A model generated the notes under the pieces. It ran no database searches. It had not been told where the DNA came from and worked only from the letters and a program-made list of their open reading frames with translations. A stretch of DNA of 15,152 bases from Acidobacteriaceae bacterium (lineage in GTDB: Bacteria > Acidobacteriota > Terriglobia > Terriglobales > Acidobacteriaceae). Below are positions 1 through 7,336 of the stretch, one piece after another; positions within the stretch are counted from its first letter, which is position 1; each line of letters opens with the position of its first letter. The stretch is taken from positions 1-15,152 of the forward strand of contig JASHUF010000008.1 in the NCBI GenBank assembly GCA_030040175.1, read 5' to 3'. Made by a program: the position numbers and the translations under genes.

Positions 1-10
1 CTCGACCTGC

Positions 11-90
11 CGACCCTGCAATCTCCGCCAACTCCGCCAGCACCGCTGACTCCGCTAGCTCCGCTCCGGCCTGCTAACTCGCTACCTTGC
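11..90. repeat. Imperfect 9-bp tandem array joined to an octamer repeat
   Basis: Read on the minus strand, positions 64 to 11 hold six successive 9-bp units resembling GCGGAGTTG (56-64, 47-55, 38-46, 29-37, 20-28 and a weaker unit at 11-19). Next to it, 73-90 reads GCTAACTCGCTACCTTGC on the plus strand and matches 9954-9971 at 17 of 18 positions. The stop codon of the PHP gene (74-76) lies inside this second repeat, so the array starts exactly at the gene's 3' end. No protein is evident in 1-73. Confidence 0.6.
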
Positions 91-1246
91 TGCCGTTCTC
101 GCCCAGGGCGAGGCGCAGATTGTGCGCGTCACTCCAGGCCATGCGCAGGCCGCCGGCCACCAGGCCGCGGCCCATCCTCTGCACCGCTCCAATGATGGCG
201 GCGAAGGCGCGGGGCGCGCGGCCCCTGGGCCAGAGCTCGGAGAGGGGGCGCATCACGCCGTTGGCATCGGGGTGGTAGACGCGCTCATCCCAGGTGCGCG
301 AGCCCACGGGAAACTCGGGATAATGGCGCACGGCATCGACTGTCGATTGCAGGATGCGATGCTTCCAGGGCTCGGCGTACTGAGGCAGAAACAGAACGTT
401 GCTCTGCTTTTTGCGGCGGATCTCGTGGACGAATTCGGTAAAGCTCGAGGCGTTGGTCAGGTTGATGGTGGCATTGGGCTCCACGCCGTGGCGGTCGCCG
501 CCGGCAATGAGCAGCATGTTCCAGCGCTCGGCCAGGCGGCGCACGGCGCGGTTCTCGTCCCAGTCGCGCAGGCCGTTGAGCTCGAGGGCGTGGAGGAAGG
601 CGCCGTTTTTCTGCAGGAACTCATTGACGAGGAACTGGTGCTTTTCTTTTCCGACCGTGTAGAGATCCCACATGGGGTGGTTGAAGACGACGAGCACGCC
701 CGGCTCTTTGTCGAGCGCGGAGAGAATCTCGGTGAGGCGCGCGTCGTCCGGGCGGGCGGTATAGGCGGCGAGGGTATCCATCCAATACGCAGCCCTGGCG
801 CTGGGCAGGTTGTGCACGCCCAGATGAAACGACTGCACGTCGCCGTAGGGCGCGCTCCACTCCACACTGACGGGAATGCGCCGCGCGCTGGGAATGGTGC
901 GCAGCAGCATGGGCGCGCGAATGTTGTCGTGATCGGTGATGGAGACCATGGGCGCGAGATTCAGCTTTTCAATCTGGCGGCTTTCGAGATCGAAGGCCAG
1001 TTTGGGCGTCATGGGGGGCGTCCAGTAGCTGGCGGCGTAGTTCACGCGGATGCCGTAAAGCTGCTCGGCGCGGCGTTCGTAGCGCGCCATCAGCGGGCGG
1101 ATGAAGGAAAAGCGGCTGCCGAGGTTGGCCAGGAAATCGAGCGTCTCCTGCGACTGGTTAGTATGGCTATGCAAGGAAACGCCGGTGCGAAAGCCGGCGC
1201 AGGCGTCTTTATCGGACCAAAGATAGGAGATAGAACTACTGGGCAT
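74..1246 (-). CDS. PHP-domain protein, putative metal-dependent phosphoesterase
   Basis: This 390-residue protein shows the metal-ligand pattern of the PHP (polymerase and histidinol phosphatase) fold. It has LHSHT with H26 and H28, TDHDN with D105 and H106, an acidic VEW near residue 129, histidines near 141 and 145, FNHP with H190, and GGDRHG with D251 and H253. Members of the family hydrolyse phosphoester bonds with a bound metal cluster; the substrate cannot be named here. No signal peptide or membrane segment is visible, so it is probably cytoplasmic. A longer frame begins at 1315, but the ATG at 1246 has GGGGAGG five bases upstream and gives a sensible N-terminus, so I chose it. The last codons and the stop lie in a repeat also found near the S23 gene. 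The gene is separated by 274 bp from the LOG-family gene upstream, so it probably has its own promoter. Confidence 0.75.
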   Translation of the reverse strand: MPSSSISYLWSDKDACAGFRTGVSLHSHTNQSQETLDFLANLGSRFSFIRPLMARYERRAEQLYGIRVNYAASYWTPPMTPKLAFDLESRQIEKLNLAPMVSITDHDNIRAPMLLRTIPSARRIPVSVEWSAPYGDVQSFHLGVHNLPSARAAYWMDTLAAYTARPDDARLTEILSALDKEPGVLVVFNHPMWDLYTVGKEKHQFLVNEFLQKNGAFLHALELNGLRDWDENRAVRRLAERWNMLLIAGGDRHGVEPNATINLTNASSFTEFVHEIRRKKQSNVLFLPQYAEPWKHRILQSTVDAVRHYPEFPVGSRTWDERVYHPDANGVMRPLSELWPRGRAPRAFAAIIGAVQRMGRGLVAGGLRMAWSDAHNLRLALGENGSKVAS

Positions 1247-1520
1247 ATAGGCCTCCCCATGCGGCAGAACCACCCGCGGAAGGATCGGCACACACGGCAG
1301 CCTGAATCTTTCCACAGGTTTTCCACAACCAGTATCGGGAGCAAACGGTAAATATTCGGTTAATAGGGGACGAATACCCGTTCAATTCGTGCAAGAACCA
1401 TTCGAGTTACCTGAAACATGGATAAAACCCGATGAAATCCGCACTCCCAGGTCATGGAGCAGAACGAATTTCTTGAGGGGAACCAAGCGGAGCGGGCGGT
1501 TCGGGGCCAGAAACGCTCCA
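1247..1520. other. Intergenic region upstream of the PHP gene
   Basis: This 274-bp AT-richer stretch separates the PHP gene from the end of the LOG-family gene. On the plus strand it holds two TTTCCACA-type motifs 11 bp apart (1308-1316 and 1319-1327), the second one base away from a consensus DnaA box. It also has a small inverted repeat ACGAAT/ATTCGT at 1370-1375 and 1385-1390. It presumably contains the PHP promoter, but I see no convincing -35/-10 pair and no terminator hairpin for the LOG gene. Confidence 0.4.
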
Positions 1521-2678
1521 CTATTTGCGGGTTTTGGCAAGCTCGGGGCCGAGAAAATCCTCAACGGTCCAGCCGGCCATCAGATCTTCGTCATGGCCGT
1601 TTTCCTGCCCGGCGCGATGGCTCGCGGCAGCCACTTCGGCGGCGAGATAGTTCTCCGTGAGGCCACGGCGCAGAATTTCGAAGGCCTGCTCCGGCGTATC
1701 GGCCACGTGAAAAAGCTCGATGTCCTTGGGCGAGATGGCGCCCGCATCGACAAGTGCCTCGAGATTGAGAACCTTGCTCCAATAATCCTTTCCGTAGACA
1801 ACGACCGTGATTCGTTTAGCCAGCTTCTGCGTCTGCGTCAGAGTGAGAATCTCGAACATCTCGTCCAGAGTGCCGAAGCCGCCGGGAAAGACGACCAGCG
1901 CCTTGGAAAGATAGGCGAACCAGAGCTTGCGCATGAAGAAGTAGTGGAACTCGAAGTTGAGCGAAGGCGTGATCCAGGGGTTGGGCGTCTGCTCAAAGGG
2001 CAGACTGATGTTGAGCCCGATGGTTTTGCCGCCGGCCTCGCGCGCGCCGCGGTTGGCCGCTTCCATGATGCCCGGGCCTCCGCCGGAGGTGACCACGAAG
2101 CGATGCTTGCGCGAGGGAATGTTTCGGGCCCAGCGGGTGAGCAATTGCGCCAGGCGGCGGGCGTCCTCATAGTAGCGGGCCATTTCCACGGCGGCCACGG
2201 CGCGCTTACGCTGCAGATCGGTAGCCTCGCCGGCAGCGATCTCCCTGGCTTTGGCGGGTTGCTCCTCACTCGGCGCAGGGCGCGAAGAGCCGGTGTTTTC
2301 GAGCAGTTCCAACGCGTGATCGGCTTCGTCGCGGCCGCGGAAGCGGGCGGAGCCGAAGAAGACCACCGTATCCTGAATCTGCTCGCGGCGGAAGCGGGCC
2401 AGCGGTTCGAGATATTCAGAGATGATGCGGATCAGCCGGCCGTCGGCGCTGTTGAGGAAGCCCGGATTCTCATAGGCAAGCGGCGCGGCAGGGAGGGGCG
2501 GCGGCGTGGCGCCGGCGGGACCGGTTTCCCCTTCATCCCCGGTCCCCAAAGGCAAGGGACCGGGGGCACCCTTCGCTCGGGCCGCCGCGGGGCCGGCTTC
2601 CGGCGCTCTGGCGCTCTCGTCCTTGCCACGCTCCTGGCCCTTTCGCGGCTCTCGATTCCCTGCTCCTGGATCATCCAT
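1521..2678 (-). CDS. LOG-family protein (PGGFGT nucleotide phosphoribohydrolase family)
   Basis: The 385-residue product carries both signature motifs of the LOG / TIGR00730 family, formerly misnamed lysine decarboxylase. They are SGGGPGIMEAANRG at about 198-211 and PGGFGTLDE at 265-273, in the order expected for the Rossmann-like nucleotide-binding fold. Characterised members cleave nucleoside 5'-monophosphates such as cytokinin ribotides to free base and ribose phosphate; the substrate here is unknown. Relative to compact members of about 190 residues it has a long N-terminal extension. Residues 1-66 are a Pro/Ala/Gly-rich low-complexity stretch, and a further helical insert lies around 120-180. 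The start at 2678 is three bases after the stop of the upstream membrane-protein gene and is preceded by GGGAAG, so the two are almost certainly cotranscribed and translationally coupled. It ends in ordinary sequence with no visible terminator. Confidence 0.85.
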   Translation of the reverse strand: MDDPGAGNREPRKGQERGKDESARAPEAGPAAARAKGAPGPLPLGTGDEGETGPAGATPPPLPAAPLAYENPGFLNSADGRLIRIISEYLEPLARFRREQIQDTVVFFGSARFRGRDEADHALELLENTGSSRPAPSEEQPAKAREIAAGEATDLQRKRAVAAVEMARYYEDARRLAQLLTRWARNIPSRKHRFVVTSGGGPGIMEAANRGAREAGGKTIGLNISLPFEQTPNPWITPSLNFEFHYFFMRKLWFAYLSKALVVFPGGFGTLDEMFEILTLTQTQKLAKRITVVVYGKDYWSKVLNLEALVDAGAISPKDIELFHVADTPEQAFEILRRGLTENYLAAEVAAASHRAGQENGHDEDLMAGWTVEDFLGPELAKTRK

Positions 2679-2681
2679 GGC

Positions 2682-3146
2682 TCAATCTTCCCGACGGCGG
2701 ATCGCTTCCTGCAAGGCGATCCACAGATTCAACAGTCCAAGGCCGGAGACGAGGCCACGGACAGCGCCGTTTGCGGCGAGAGCGCCGAGGGGATGGACGC
2801 TCGCAAACAAGGGATTCTGGCTCCATAGTTTCATGGGGAGAGCAGCCAGAGCAGGATACATCTCGAAAAGCACGCTCTTGTCCCAGAATGGCCGGAGGTA
2901 GTCCCACCATGGGGCGCAGCAGAGAGTGAGTCCCAGGCCGATGCGCAACATGACGCGCAGGAAGAGCTCCAACCGCACCAGCCAGCGAGGGATGCGTTGG
3001 GGAGGATGCGGGTCCGGTCGCGCGCCACCCGCCTCTCCCGGCGCAACGCGCGCAGGAGACTCGCGCACAAACTCATCTTCTGGCCCCGGCAGCGAAGCCG
3101 GACTCAGGGCGAGCGATGGCGATAACATTTCCGGCTGCTGCTGCAT
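2682..3146 (-). CDS. Small membrane protein of unknown function
   Basis: I do not recognise this 154-residue protein. The first 50 residues are Pro/Ser/Glu-rich and look disordered. Then follow a basic amphipathic stretch, a hydrophobic segment at about 60-80 (RIGLGLTLCCAPWW) and a second at about 128-146 (VSGLGLLNLWIAL), ending in a charged IRRRED tail. This suggests an inner-membrane protein with two membrane passes. The frame is open to 3659, but the longer versions run back into the divergent gene's leader. The ATG at 3146 has GAAGAAGGA directly before it, at tighter than usual spacing; an ATG at 3128 is the alternative. Its stop lies three bases before the LOG-family start, indicating a two-gene operon. 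An expressed partner role for the LOG protein is possible but unproven. Confidence 0.55.
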   Translation of the reverse strand: MQQQPEMLSPSLALSPASLPGPEDEFVRESPARVAPGEAGGARPDPHPPQRIPRWLVRLELFLRVMLRIGLGLTLCCAPWWDYLRPFWDKSVLFEMYPALAALPMKLWSQNPLFASVHPLGALAANGAVRGLVSGLGLLNLWIALQEAIRRRED

Positions 3147-3284
3147 TCCTTCTTCAACGCCCGTCGACCCCGGAATCCGTCCAATGATTGCCCGCCGGCC
3201 GAGGGACGCCGTATTCAAACGGTAACACACCCGGGGAGCTGGATTCGGAGGCCCGCCGGCCGCGAAATCCGGTCTGTTTTCCAT

Positions 3285-3314
3285 TTGTCCGGAGAGAGAA
3301 AACGGGAGTATGTT
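3285..3314 (+). promoter_or_regulatory. Putative promoter for the exported protein gene
   Basis: TTGTCC at 3285-3290 and TATGTT at 3309-3314 are separated by 18 bp and resemble sigma-70 -35 and -10 elements. The predicted transcript would start near 3321 and leave a short leader with a GAGGAGGAG ribosome binding site before the ATG at 3342. This is pattern matching only. Confidence 0.35.
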
Positions 3315-3341
3315 GTGGGTGTGCGCGAGGAGGAGTTTTCG

Positions 3342-3935
3342 ATGAAGGGTTCGATCGTTCTTCGATGGGCGGCCGCGGTGGTGGCCGGGTTGGGTGCGCT
3401 CCCGCTGGCGGCGCAATACGCAAGAGACGCGCAGCCGAGCGGAGCCGATTTTTCGCAGCTTGTGAGGATTGGGCCGAACGGCGAAGCAGTGGAAGCGAGC
3501 GGCGCCCAGCTTCGCGCCATGCCGATGGCGGCCGGCTGTCCGGTTTCTCTGCGTGCCCAGCACAAAGCGGACGGCACCATGGTGCAGACGGGCGAGGCAC
3601 ACCCCCAGGGCGTGGGCCAGTGGCTGCATCTGACGCTGGGCGAATCGCAGGGGAAGCAAGTGGCCGCCGCGCAGATCACGGTTTACGGCTTTTCCGACAA
3701 GGCGCGCATGACGCCGACCTCCGGCGGCGGCTCCGATGCGAGCAGGACGCTGACCGTTCCCTTCATCGCGACAGGCCAGACAGCCGAAGCCGATCTCTGG
3801 ATTCCGGGGATGACCGCGGTCGAGACCATCGAAATCAAATCAGTCACCTTCGACGATGGCGCGGTGTGGAGCTTCGCCGGCAACGCGGGCTGCCGCATTG
3901 CGCCGGACCCGTTCATGCTCATCGCGGCTGACTGA
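3342..3935 (+). CDS. Exported protein of unknown function
   Basis: The 197-residue product starts with a clear Sec signal peptide: a basic N-terminus, the hydrophobic core AAAVVAGLGALPLAA and likely cleavage after AAQ near residue 25. The mature part is Gly/Ala/Thr-rich, lacks membrane segments and holds two cysteines, in the AAGCPV and NAGCRI contexts, that could form a disulfide. The second half alternates hydrophobic and polar residues (e.g. EIKSVTFDDGAVWSF), suggesting a beta-rich extracytoplasmic domain. I recognise no family. The ATG at 3342 follows GAGGAGGAG at good spacing; an upstream in-frame ATG at 3285 would spoil the signal peptide and overlap the likely promoter. It is transcribed away from the LOG operon and converges on the outer-membrane gene that ends at 4005. 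Confidence 0.65.
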   Translation: MKGSIVLRWAAAVVAGLGALPLAAQYARDAQPSGADFSQLVRIGPNGEAVEASGAQLRAMPMAAGCPVSLRAQHKADGTMVQTGEAHPQGVGQWLHLTLGESQGKQVAAAQITVYGFSDKARMTPTSGGGSDASRTLTVPFIATGQTAEADLWIPGMTAVETIEIKSVTFDDGAVWSFAGNAGCRIAPDPFMLIAAD

Positions 3936-3941
3936 CGCGTG

Positions 3942-3955
3942 AGCGCTTGGGCGCT
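3942..3955. terminator. Weak hairpin between convergent genes
   Basis: AGCGC at 3942-3946 and GCGCT at 3951-3955 form a 5-bp stem with a TTGG loop, just after the stop of the exported-protein gene and before the convergent gene end at 4005. There is no T-run, so it is at best a weak terminator. Confidence 0.2.
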
Positions 3956-4004
3956 GAGCTTGCCGGCCTTCGCGCGGAGTTCAATCCTGAATCACCGGTG
4001 CAGC

Positions 4005-4619
4005 TCAGAATTTGAGGTACGCGCCGATCATCGGCTCTGCCGTTTGCGTAAACTTGCCGGTGGACGAGAAGACGGTGGTGAGGCCGGGCGCGCGATAAAG
4101 GTTGCCGCGATATTGAAAGCGCAGACCGATATGCGGCACCAGGCCCCAGTCGAGGCCGGCGCCGTAGAGGAAAACCGGCTTGGTGGACGAAGTGGTGTTG
4201 CTCTGGCCGCTGGTGGGCTCATTGAGCAAGAGCCCGATCCCGGCCAGCGCGAACGGGCGCAGATTGGCCCCGTGCACAGACACAACCCAATCGCCGCTTA
4301 GTTCGTGGGCGTTGGCGGAGACGGCAGACCCAGTGCAGCCGCTGGATGGGCAGGGAAGCCCGCTGGGCAGCTTATAGACCTGGTTGTCGCGGTTGTAGGA
4401 ATAGGTCACATCGTAGCCGACCAGCGGATTGCTGATGTGCCGCAGCTCCAGCAAGCCGCCGGCTGAGTTCGACGGACTCTGCACCGTGCCGTTGCCGGTG
4501 GTTGATCCGCTGAAGGCGCCGTAGAGGCTCAGCGCCACATCAGTCTGTGCGGGCGCGGCGGGGCCGCGCAACACGGCTATTGCAGCCAGCAAAAAAGGAA
4601 TCGGGAATTTCGACCGCAT
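4005..4619 (-). CDS. Outer-membrane beta-barrel protein (OmpA/porin-like small barrel)
   Basis: The 204-residue product begins with a signal peptide (RSKFPIPFLLAAIAVL, cleavage near PAAPAQ). It continues with alternating amphipathic strands typical of small outer-membrane barrels, for example VALSLYGAF, LLELRHI, VGYDVTYSYNR, RPFALAGIGLLL, FLYGAGLDWGLVPHIGLRFQYRGNLY and MIGAYLKF. It ends in a C-terminal phenylalanine, the signature used by the BAM machinery. Function cannot be told: it could be a structural barrel or a non-specific pore. The frame is open up to 4901, but the ATG at 4619 starts the signal peptide and has AAGGAG about 12 bases upstream, so I chose it. It lies downstream of, and on the same strand as, the S53 peptidase gene, 253 bp away, and is likely transcribed on its own. 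Confidence 0.7.
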   Translation of the reverse strand: MRSKFPIPFLLAAIAVLRGPAAPAQTDVALSLYGAFSGSTTGNGTVQSPSNSAGGLLELRHISNPLVGYDVTYSYNRDNQVYKLPSGLPCPSSGCTGSAVSANAHELSGDWVVSVHGANLRPFALAGIGLLLNEPTSGQSNTTSSTKPVFLYGAGLDWGLVPHIGLRFQYRGNLYRAPGLTTVFSSTGKFTQTAEPMIGAYLKF

Positions 4620-4872
4620 GGGGAGGTGGGTCTCCTTTCCGGATTTGCCGCCGATACGCGGCTCGGGGTTCGGACTAAAGGTTCGGTTCAGAGGTTTGGA
4701 TGAAAAGACGAGGATTTTGTCACCCGGACAACAGCCGGCCCACAGGAGAAACCCCAAAGTCACTCCCAGAGTTGCGCAGGCGAAATGCGACTCGCATCCA
4801 TCCGGCAACGAGAAACCCCGGCCACAAGCAGTTGCCGCCGGGGCGCGCGATGGGCGGGATTTGTGGGGCGTC
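4620..4872. other. Intergenic leader of the beta-barrel gene
   Basis: This 253-bp stretch holds no convincing gene. On the minus strand it should contain the promoter and leader of the barrel gene. The one structure I see is a perfect short dyad, TTGTC at 4717-4721 and GACAA at 4727-4731, about 100 bp upstream of the start. This could be an operator, or the TTGTC arm part of a -35 region. No terminator for the S53 gene is obvious. Confidence 0.35.
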
Positions 4873-6219
4873 TTATTTCCCCGCCGATCCCTGGGGCGCA
4901 CCGTTGCCTGAACAGGGGTCCCACCCGCTCACGGCGGCATAACCCTCGTAGTAGCCGCAGGTGCCGCTGGCGACGTCGCGGAAGCCGGCCGACGCTTTCG
5001 CGTTGTTGTAGATCAGCGTCTCCTCGGCCGCGGTGGACGCGCTGAAGTGGCCGGCACGGTTCACAATCCCGGCCCACAAAGGCGAGGCCACGCTGGTGCC
5101 GCCGAGAATATTCCATGCGTAGAGCGTGCCGCTGTAGGTGTTGTCGTAACTCAAGTAGACCCACACGCCGGTGCGGGGATTGCCGACGGCGGCCACGTCG
5201 GGCACGCCGCGATGCGCTCCGACAATCGAAGACAGGCTGCTCTGGAACGAGGGCCGCGCTTCGAAGAGGCTGTAACCGCCGCCGGTGTCTTCCCACGCAA
5301 CCTCGCTCTCGAACGCCAGCGTGGAGGGGTTGCGGGCAACGGTGGTGCCGCCTACAGCAATTACATTGGGCGAGACCGAAGGATAAATCGTGCCCTCGCT
5401 GTCGCCGCTCGACGCGAAAAAGACCACGCCGGCGCCGGTGAAAACGGAATCCGATTGGGCCTCAGTGGAAAACTCGGCTCCGCCCCAGCTCATGGAAACT
5501 TGGCCGCCGCCCGCAGCCTGCACCAGGGCAATCGCCTGGGCGACCGCAGCGAAGAGATCGTTGTTGTCGTTCGACGCGGCTTCAACCAAGTAGATGTGCG
5601 CCGAAGGCGCCATGGCGTGCGCCATCTCGATGTCCAGCGCAGACTCAGTTGCCCAGCAGTCCCAGCCGCCGTAGTTGGCGCAATCGGGATCGGGCGAGGG
5701 CTTGGACGAGTTCTCGTAAGCCACGGTGAAGGTGGACGCCGTGGGCGCGGGCAGGCCGAACTGTTTGGAGTAGGCCGTGAGGTCGGCCAGCGCCGTGGGG
5801 TAATCGTACGCATCCACGATGGCAATGGCCTTTGCGCCTCCGCTGGCCACAGCGGTTGCGGTCGTGGGATTGCATTCTGCCGAAACCGAAACCTGGGCAT
5901 AGAGGCAGGCGAGCGAGGCGGGCGTTTCCGCAAAATACCCGGACACGGGTTGCGCGGTATTGCTCGTGACCTCGTCTTCGCCGAACCCCATCGAGCCTTC
6001 CGGCCTCCCGGCAGGAACAAAGATCTTGTAGAGCGTGCGCGAGCGGATGCCGATATCGTTCTCGCTCTGCATTCCCGAGTGGGGGATCACGACGCGGCCA
6101 CTGCCGGACGGGATCGCGACCGGCACAAATCCTCCGTCATTGGGCGAGACGAGTTGGGCCAAAAGGGCAGACGGGGCAAAAGGCAGAACCAGGCAAAGTC
6201 CCACGAGAAAACGCGGCAT
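4873..6219 (-). CDS. Secreted S53-family (sedolisin) serine-carboxyl peptidase
   Basis: The 448-residue protein has a signal peptide (FLVGLCLVLPFAPSALLAQ, residues 4-22) and the complete S53 catalytic set. E192 and D196 lie in ATESALDIE, the E-x3-D spacing of sedolisins; D273 lies in SSGDS (oxyanion aspartate); S376 lies in GGTSVASPLWAG (nucleophile). The C-terminal GFRDVASG (D415) and GWDPCSGNG (D434) motifs resemble the calcium site. The family works at acid pH outside the cell and digests proteins. Only about 90 residues lie between the signal peptide and the mature-like core, and they do not look like the usual longer Pro-kumamolisin activation domain. Four cysteines (residues 105, 116, 180, 188) precede the catalytic Glu and two more (421, 436) lie near the C-terminus. 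The ATG at 6219 follows GGAGG at good spacing; the frame extends to 6270 without a leader. Confidence 0.9.
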   Translation of the reverse strand: MPRFLVGLCLVLPFAPSALLAQLVSPNDGGFVPVAIPSGSGRVVIPHSGMQSENDIGIRSRTLYKIFVPAGRPEGSMGFGEDEVTSNTAQPVSGYFAETPASLACLYAQVSVSAECNPTTATAVASGGAKAIAIVDAYDYPTALADLTAYSKQFGLPAPTASTFTVAYENSSKPSPDPDCANYGGWDCWATESALDIEMAHAMAPSAHIYLVEAASNDNNDLFAAVAQAIALVQAAGGGQVSMSWGGAEFSTEAQSDSVFTGAGVVFFASSGDSEGTIYPSVSPNVIAVGGTTVARNPSTLAFESEVAWEDTGGGYSLFEARPSFQSSLSSIVGAHRGVPDVAAVGNPRTGVWVYLSYDNTYSGTLYAWNILGGTSVASPLWAGIVNRAGHFSASTAAEETLIYNNAKASAGFRDVASGTCGYYEGYAAVSGWDPCSGNGAPQGSAGK

Positions 6220-6241
6220 GGAAGTCCTCCACGAATGCGGG

Positions 6242-6261
6242 GCGCGCACAGGGATGCGCGC
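6242..6261 (-). promoter_or_regulatory. Hairpin in the S53 peptidase leader
   Basis: Arms GCGCGCA (6242-6248) and TGCGCGC (6255-6261) form a perfect 7-bp stem with a 6-nt loop, 22 bases before the start codon and just ahead of the GGAGG ribosome binding site. It may stabilise the leader or modulate translation. A smaller 5-bp TCATC/GATGA hairpin lies further upstream near 6301-6317. No known riboswitch family is recognised. Confidence 0.35.
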
Positions 6262-6412
6262 TGCCGGCATAGGACGGGCAGGCGCCTCGTCCCATTTCTC
6301 TCATCGGACCGAGATGATTAGACTTTACTAACTTTTCCCGTGAGTGCCGCAAAAGTACCGTGCGTCGGCGGCTTCAAAACGCGCGGTGAGAAGCAGGTGA
6401 ACCTGACCGGCG

Positions 6413-6727
6413 TCAGGTAGCGGTCTTGCGTTCGTCTTCAAGCACCTCATCGAGCAGCCCGCGCAGGGTGGCGGTGCGCAGGCGGCCGAGCGCCGGGTCG
6501 GCCGATGCGGCCTGAGCCAGCTCGTCGGCCAGGTTCAAAGCCGCGAGAACGGCTACGCGCAGCGAATCGACGGTGCGGCCCTGCGCAGCCACGGCGCGCA
6601 TCTTTGCGTCTACGCGGGCAGCCAGGGCGCGGATGTGCTCGGCATTCTGGCCGGAGAGATGATAGAGCTGATCGTAGATTTCGACGGTGATGTACTCGGT
6701 TGGGGTTTCGTGCGTGGTCTCGGTCAT
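6413..6727 (-). CDS. zapA: Cell division protein ZapA
   Basis: The 104-residue product matches the ZapA pattern. It has a short N-terminal beta region with EYITVEIYDQLYHLSG, then the conserved AEHIRALAARVDAKMR helix, then a long C-terminal alpha helix (DSLRVAVLAALNLADEL onward) that forms the dimer coiled coil. ZapA binds FtsZ and bundles protofilaments at mid-cell. The start at 6727 is chosen because the ORF's longer version overlaps the upstream coiled-coil gene in another frame. GAGG lies six bases before this ATG. It is the last gene of the rpmI-to-zapA cluster, 25 bp after the ZapB-like gene. Placement of zapA after pheT is a recurrent arrangement in bacteria. No clear terminator follows, and I found no support for a 6S RNA gene in the 193 bp downstream. 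Confidence 0.88.
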   Translation of the reverse strand: MTETTHETPTEYITVEIYDQLYHLSGQNAEHIRALAARVDAKMRAVAAQGRTVDSLRVAVLAALNLADELAQAASADPALGRLRTATLRGLLDEVLEDERKTAT

Positions 6728-6752
6728 CTCAAGCCTCACCGCTCGTGGGGAT

Positions 6753-7238
6753 TCAAAGCTCCAGGCCGTCCAATTGCTTGAGCAGCCGCTCCACGCGTTG
6801 CCGCACCTGATCGCGCTCAGACTTGTGCGCCTTGAGCTCCGTTTGCATTTGCTCGATGAGAGAAATCTGCTCGTGCAACTGCGCCTCGGCGAGGGTTGCA
6901 CGCTCCTCGGCGCCTTTGATCCGGCCCTCGGCCTGCTTGACGAACTCGTCGTTGCGGCCGGCGCGTTCTTCTGCGACGCGGACACGCTCCTCAATTTGAC
7001 CCACGCGGGCTTCGGCGGCGGCGATGCGTTCCTCCGCCTGCGCGGCGCGCGCCTCGGCGCGGGTGCGCTCCCCGCGCTCGCGCCTCACCATCTCCACCGC
7101 GCGCATCACTCGCTCTTCGAGAGCGGAGAAATCGTCGGCGCTCACGGCCAGCGATCCCAGCTCCGTGTGAGGCTCTTTCGGCGCGGCTTCCGGCTCAGCT
7201 TCCACAGCCACCCCCTGTTCCCAAAAGCTCTCTGGCAT
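6753..7238 (-). CDS. Coiled-coil protein, ZapB-like division-ring partner (inferred)
   Basis: The 161-residue product is acidic at the N-terminus and then almost uninterrupted Ala/Glu/Arg-rich coiled coil from about residue 35 to the end. It has heptad-like repeats built on AEERxxxAExR (e.g. AQAEERIAAAEARVGQIEERV) and closes with VERLLKQLDGLEL. That leucine-spaced tail (ERLLxxLDGLEL) resembles short ZapB-type and other division-associated coiled coils. With zapA only 25 bp downstream, a Z-ring partner role is plausible, but sequence alone cannot separate ZapB from generic coiled coils. I chose the ATG at 7238 because GAGGG lies eight bases upstream; ATG 7244 and GTG 7247 are in the same frame but sit too close to that site. 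A TATACT element lies 67 bp upstream. Confidence 0.65.
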   Translation of the reverse strand: MPESFWEQGVAVEAEPEAAPKEPHTELGSLAVSADDFSALEERVMRAVEMVRRERGERTRAEARAAQAEERIAAAEARVGQIEERVRVAEERAGRNDEFVKQAEGRIKGAEERATLAEAQLHEQISLIEQMQTELKAHKSERDQVRQRVERLLKQLDGLEL

Positions 7239-7305
7239 TCGCATCACCCTCGGCGTACTTGCGGTTTTCCGCCGCCGCGCAAGCGACGGGCGCCGTTCCG
7301 GATTG

Positions 7306-7311
7306 AGTATA
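7306..7311 (-). promoter_or_regulatory. Putative -10 element upstream of the ZapB-like gene
   Basis: The minus strand reads TATACTCAA starting at 7311, 67 bases before the chosen start of the ZapB-like gene. The same TATACTCAA occurs 66 bases before rpmI. No good -35 hexamer is seen, so an internal promoter in the pheT-zapA gap is only a suggestion. Confidence 0.3.
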
Positions 7312-7336
7312 GCGCCGATGGTGCGCGATTTTTTCC

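Noticed and set aside
122..1351. 409-codon open frame on the plus strand opposite the PHP gene
   Set aside because: Antisense shadow of a GC-rich gene; the minus-strand frame has PHP motifs and a good ribosome binding site, this one has none.
1300..1400. Replication origin from DnaA-like boxes
   Set aside because: Only two imperfect boxes, no AT-rich unwinding element and no dnaA/dnaN neighbours.
1389..2828. 479-codon plus-strand open frame over the LOG gene
   Set aside because: Composition-driven shadow; the opposite strand encodes the PGGFGTLDE motif in a full-length family protein.
2682..3659. 325-codon version of the small membrane protein
   Set aside because: The upstream half overlaps the divergent gene's leader and coding region and has no family-like features; the ATG at 3146 is preferred.
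5047..6321. 424-codon plus-strand open frame over the S53 gene
   Set aside because: Gly/Arg/His-rich shadow with no recognisable domain; the S53 catalytic residues are on the minus strand.
6220..6412. 6S RNA gene after zapA
   Set aside because: Considered because some bacteria place 6S RNA there, but I could not find the long closing stem and central bubble.
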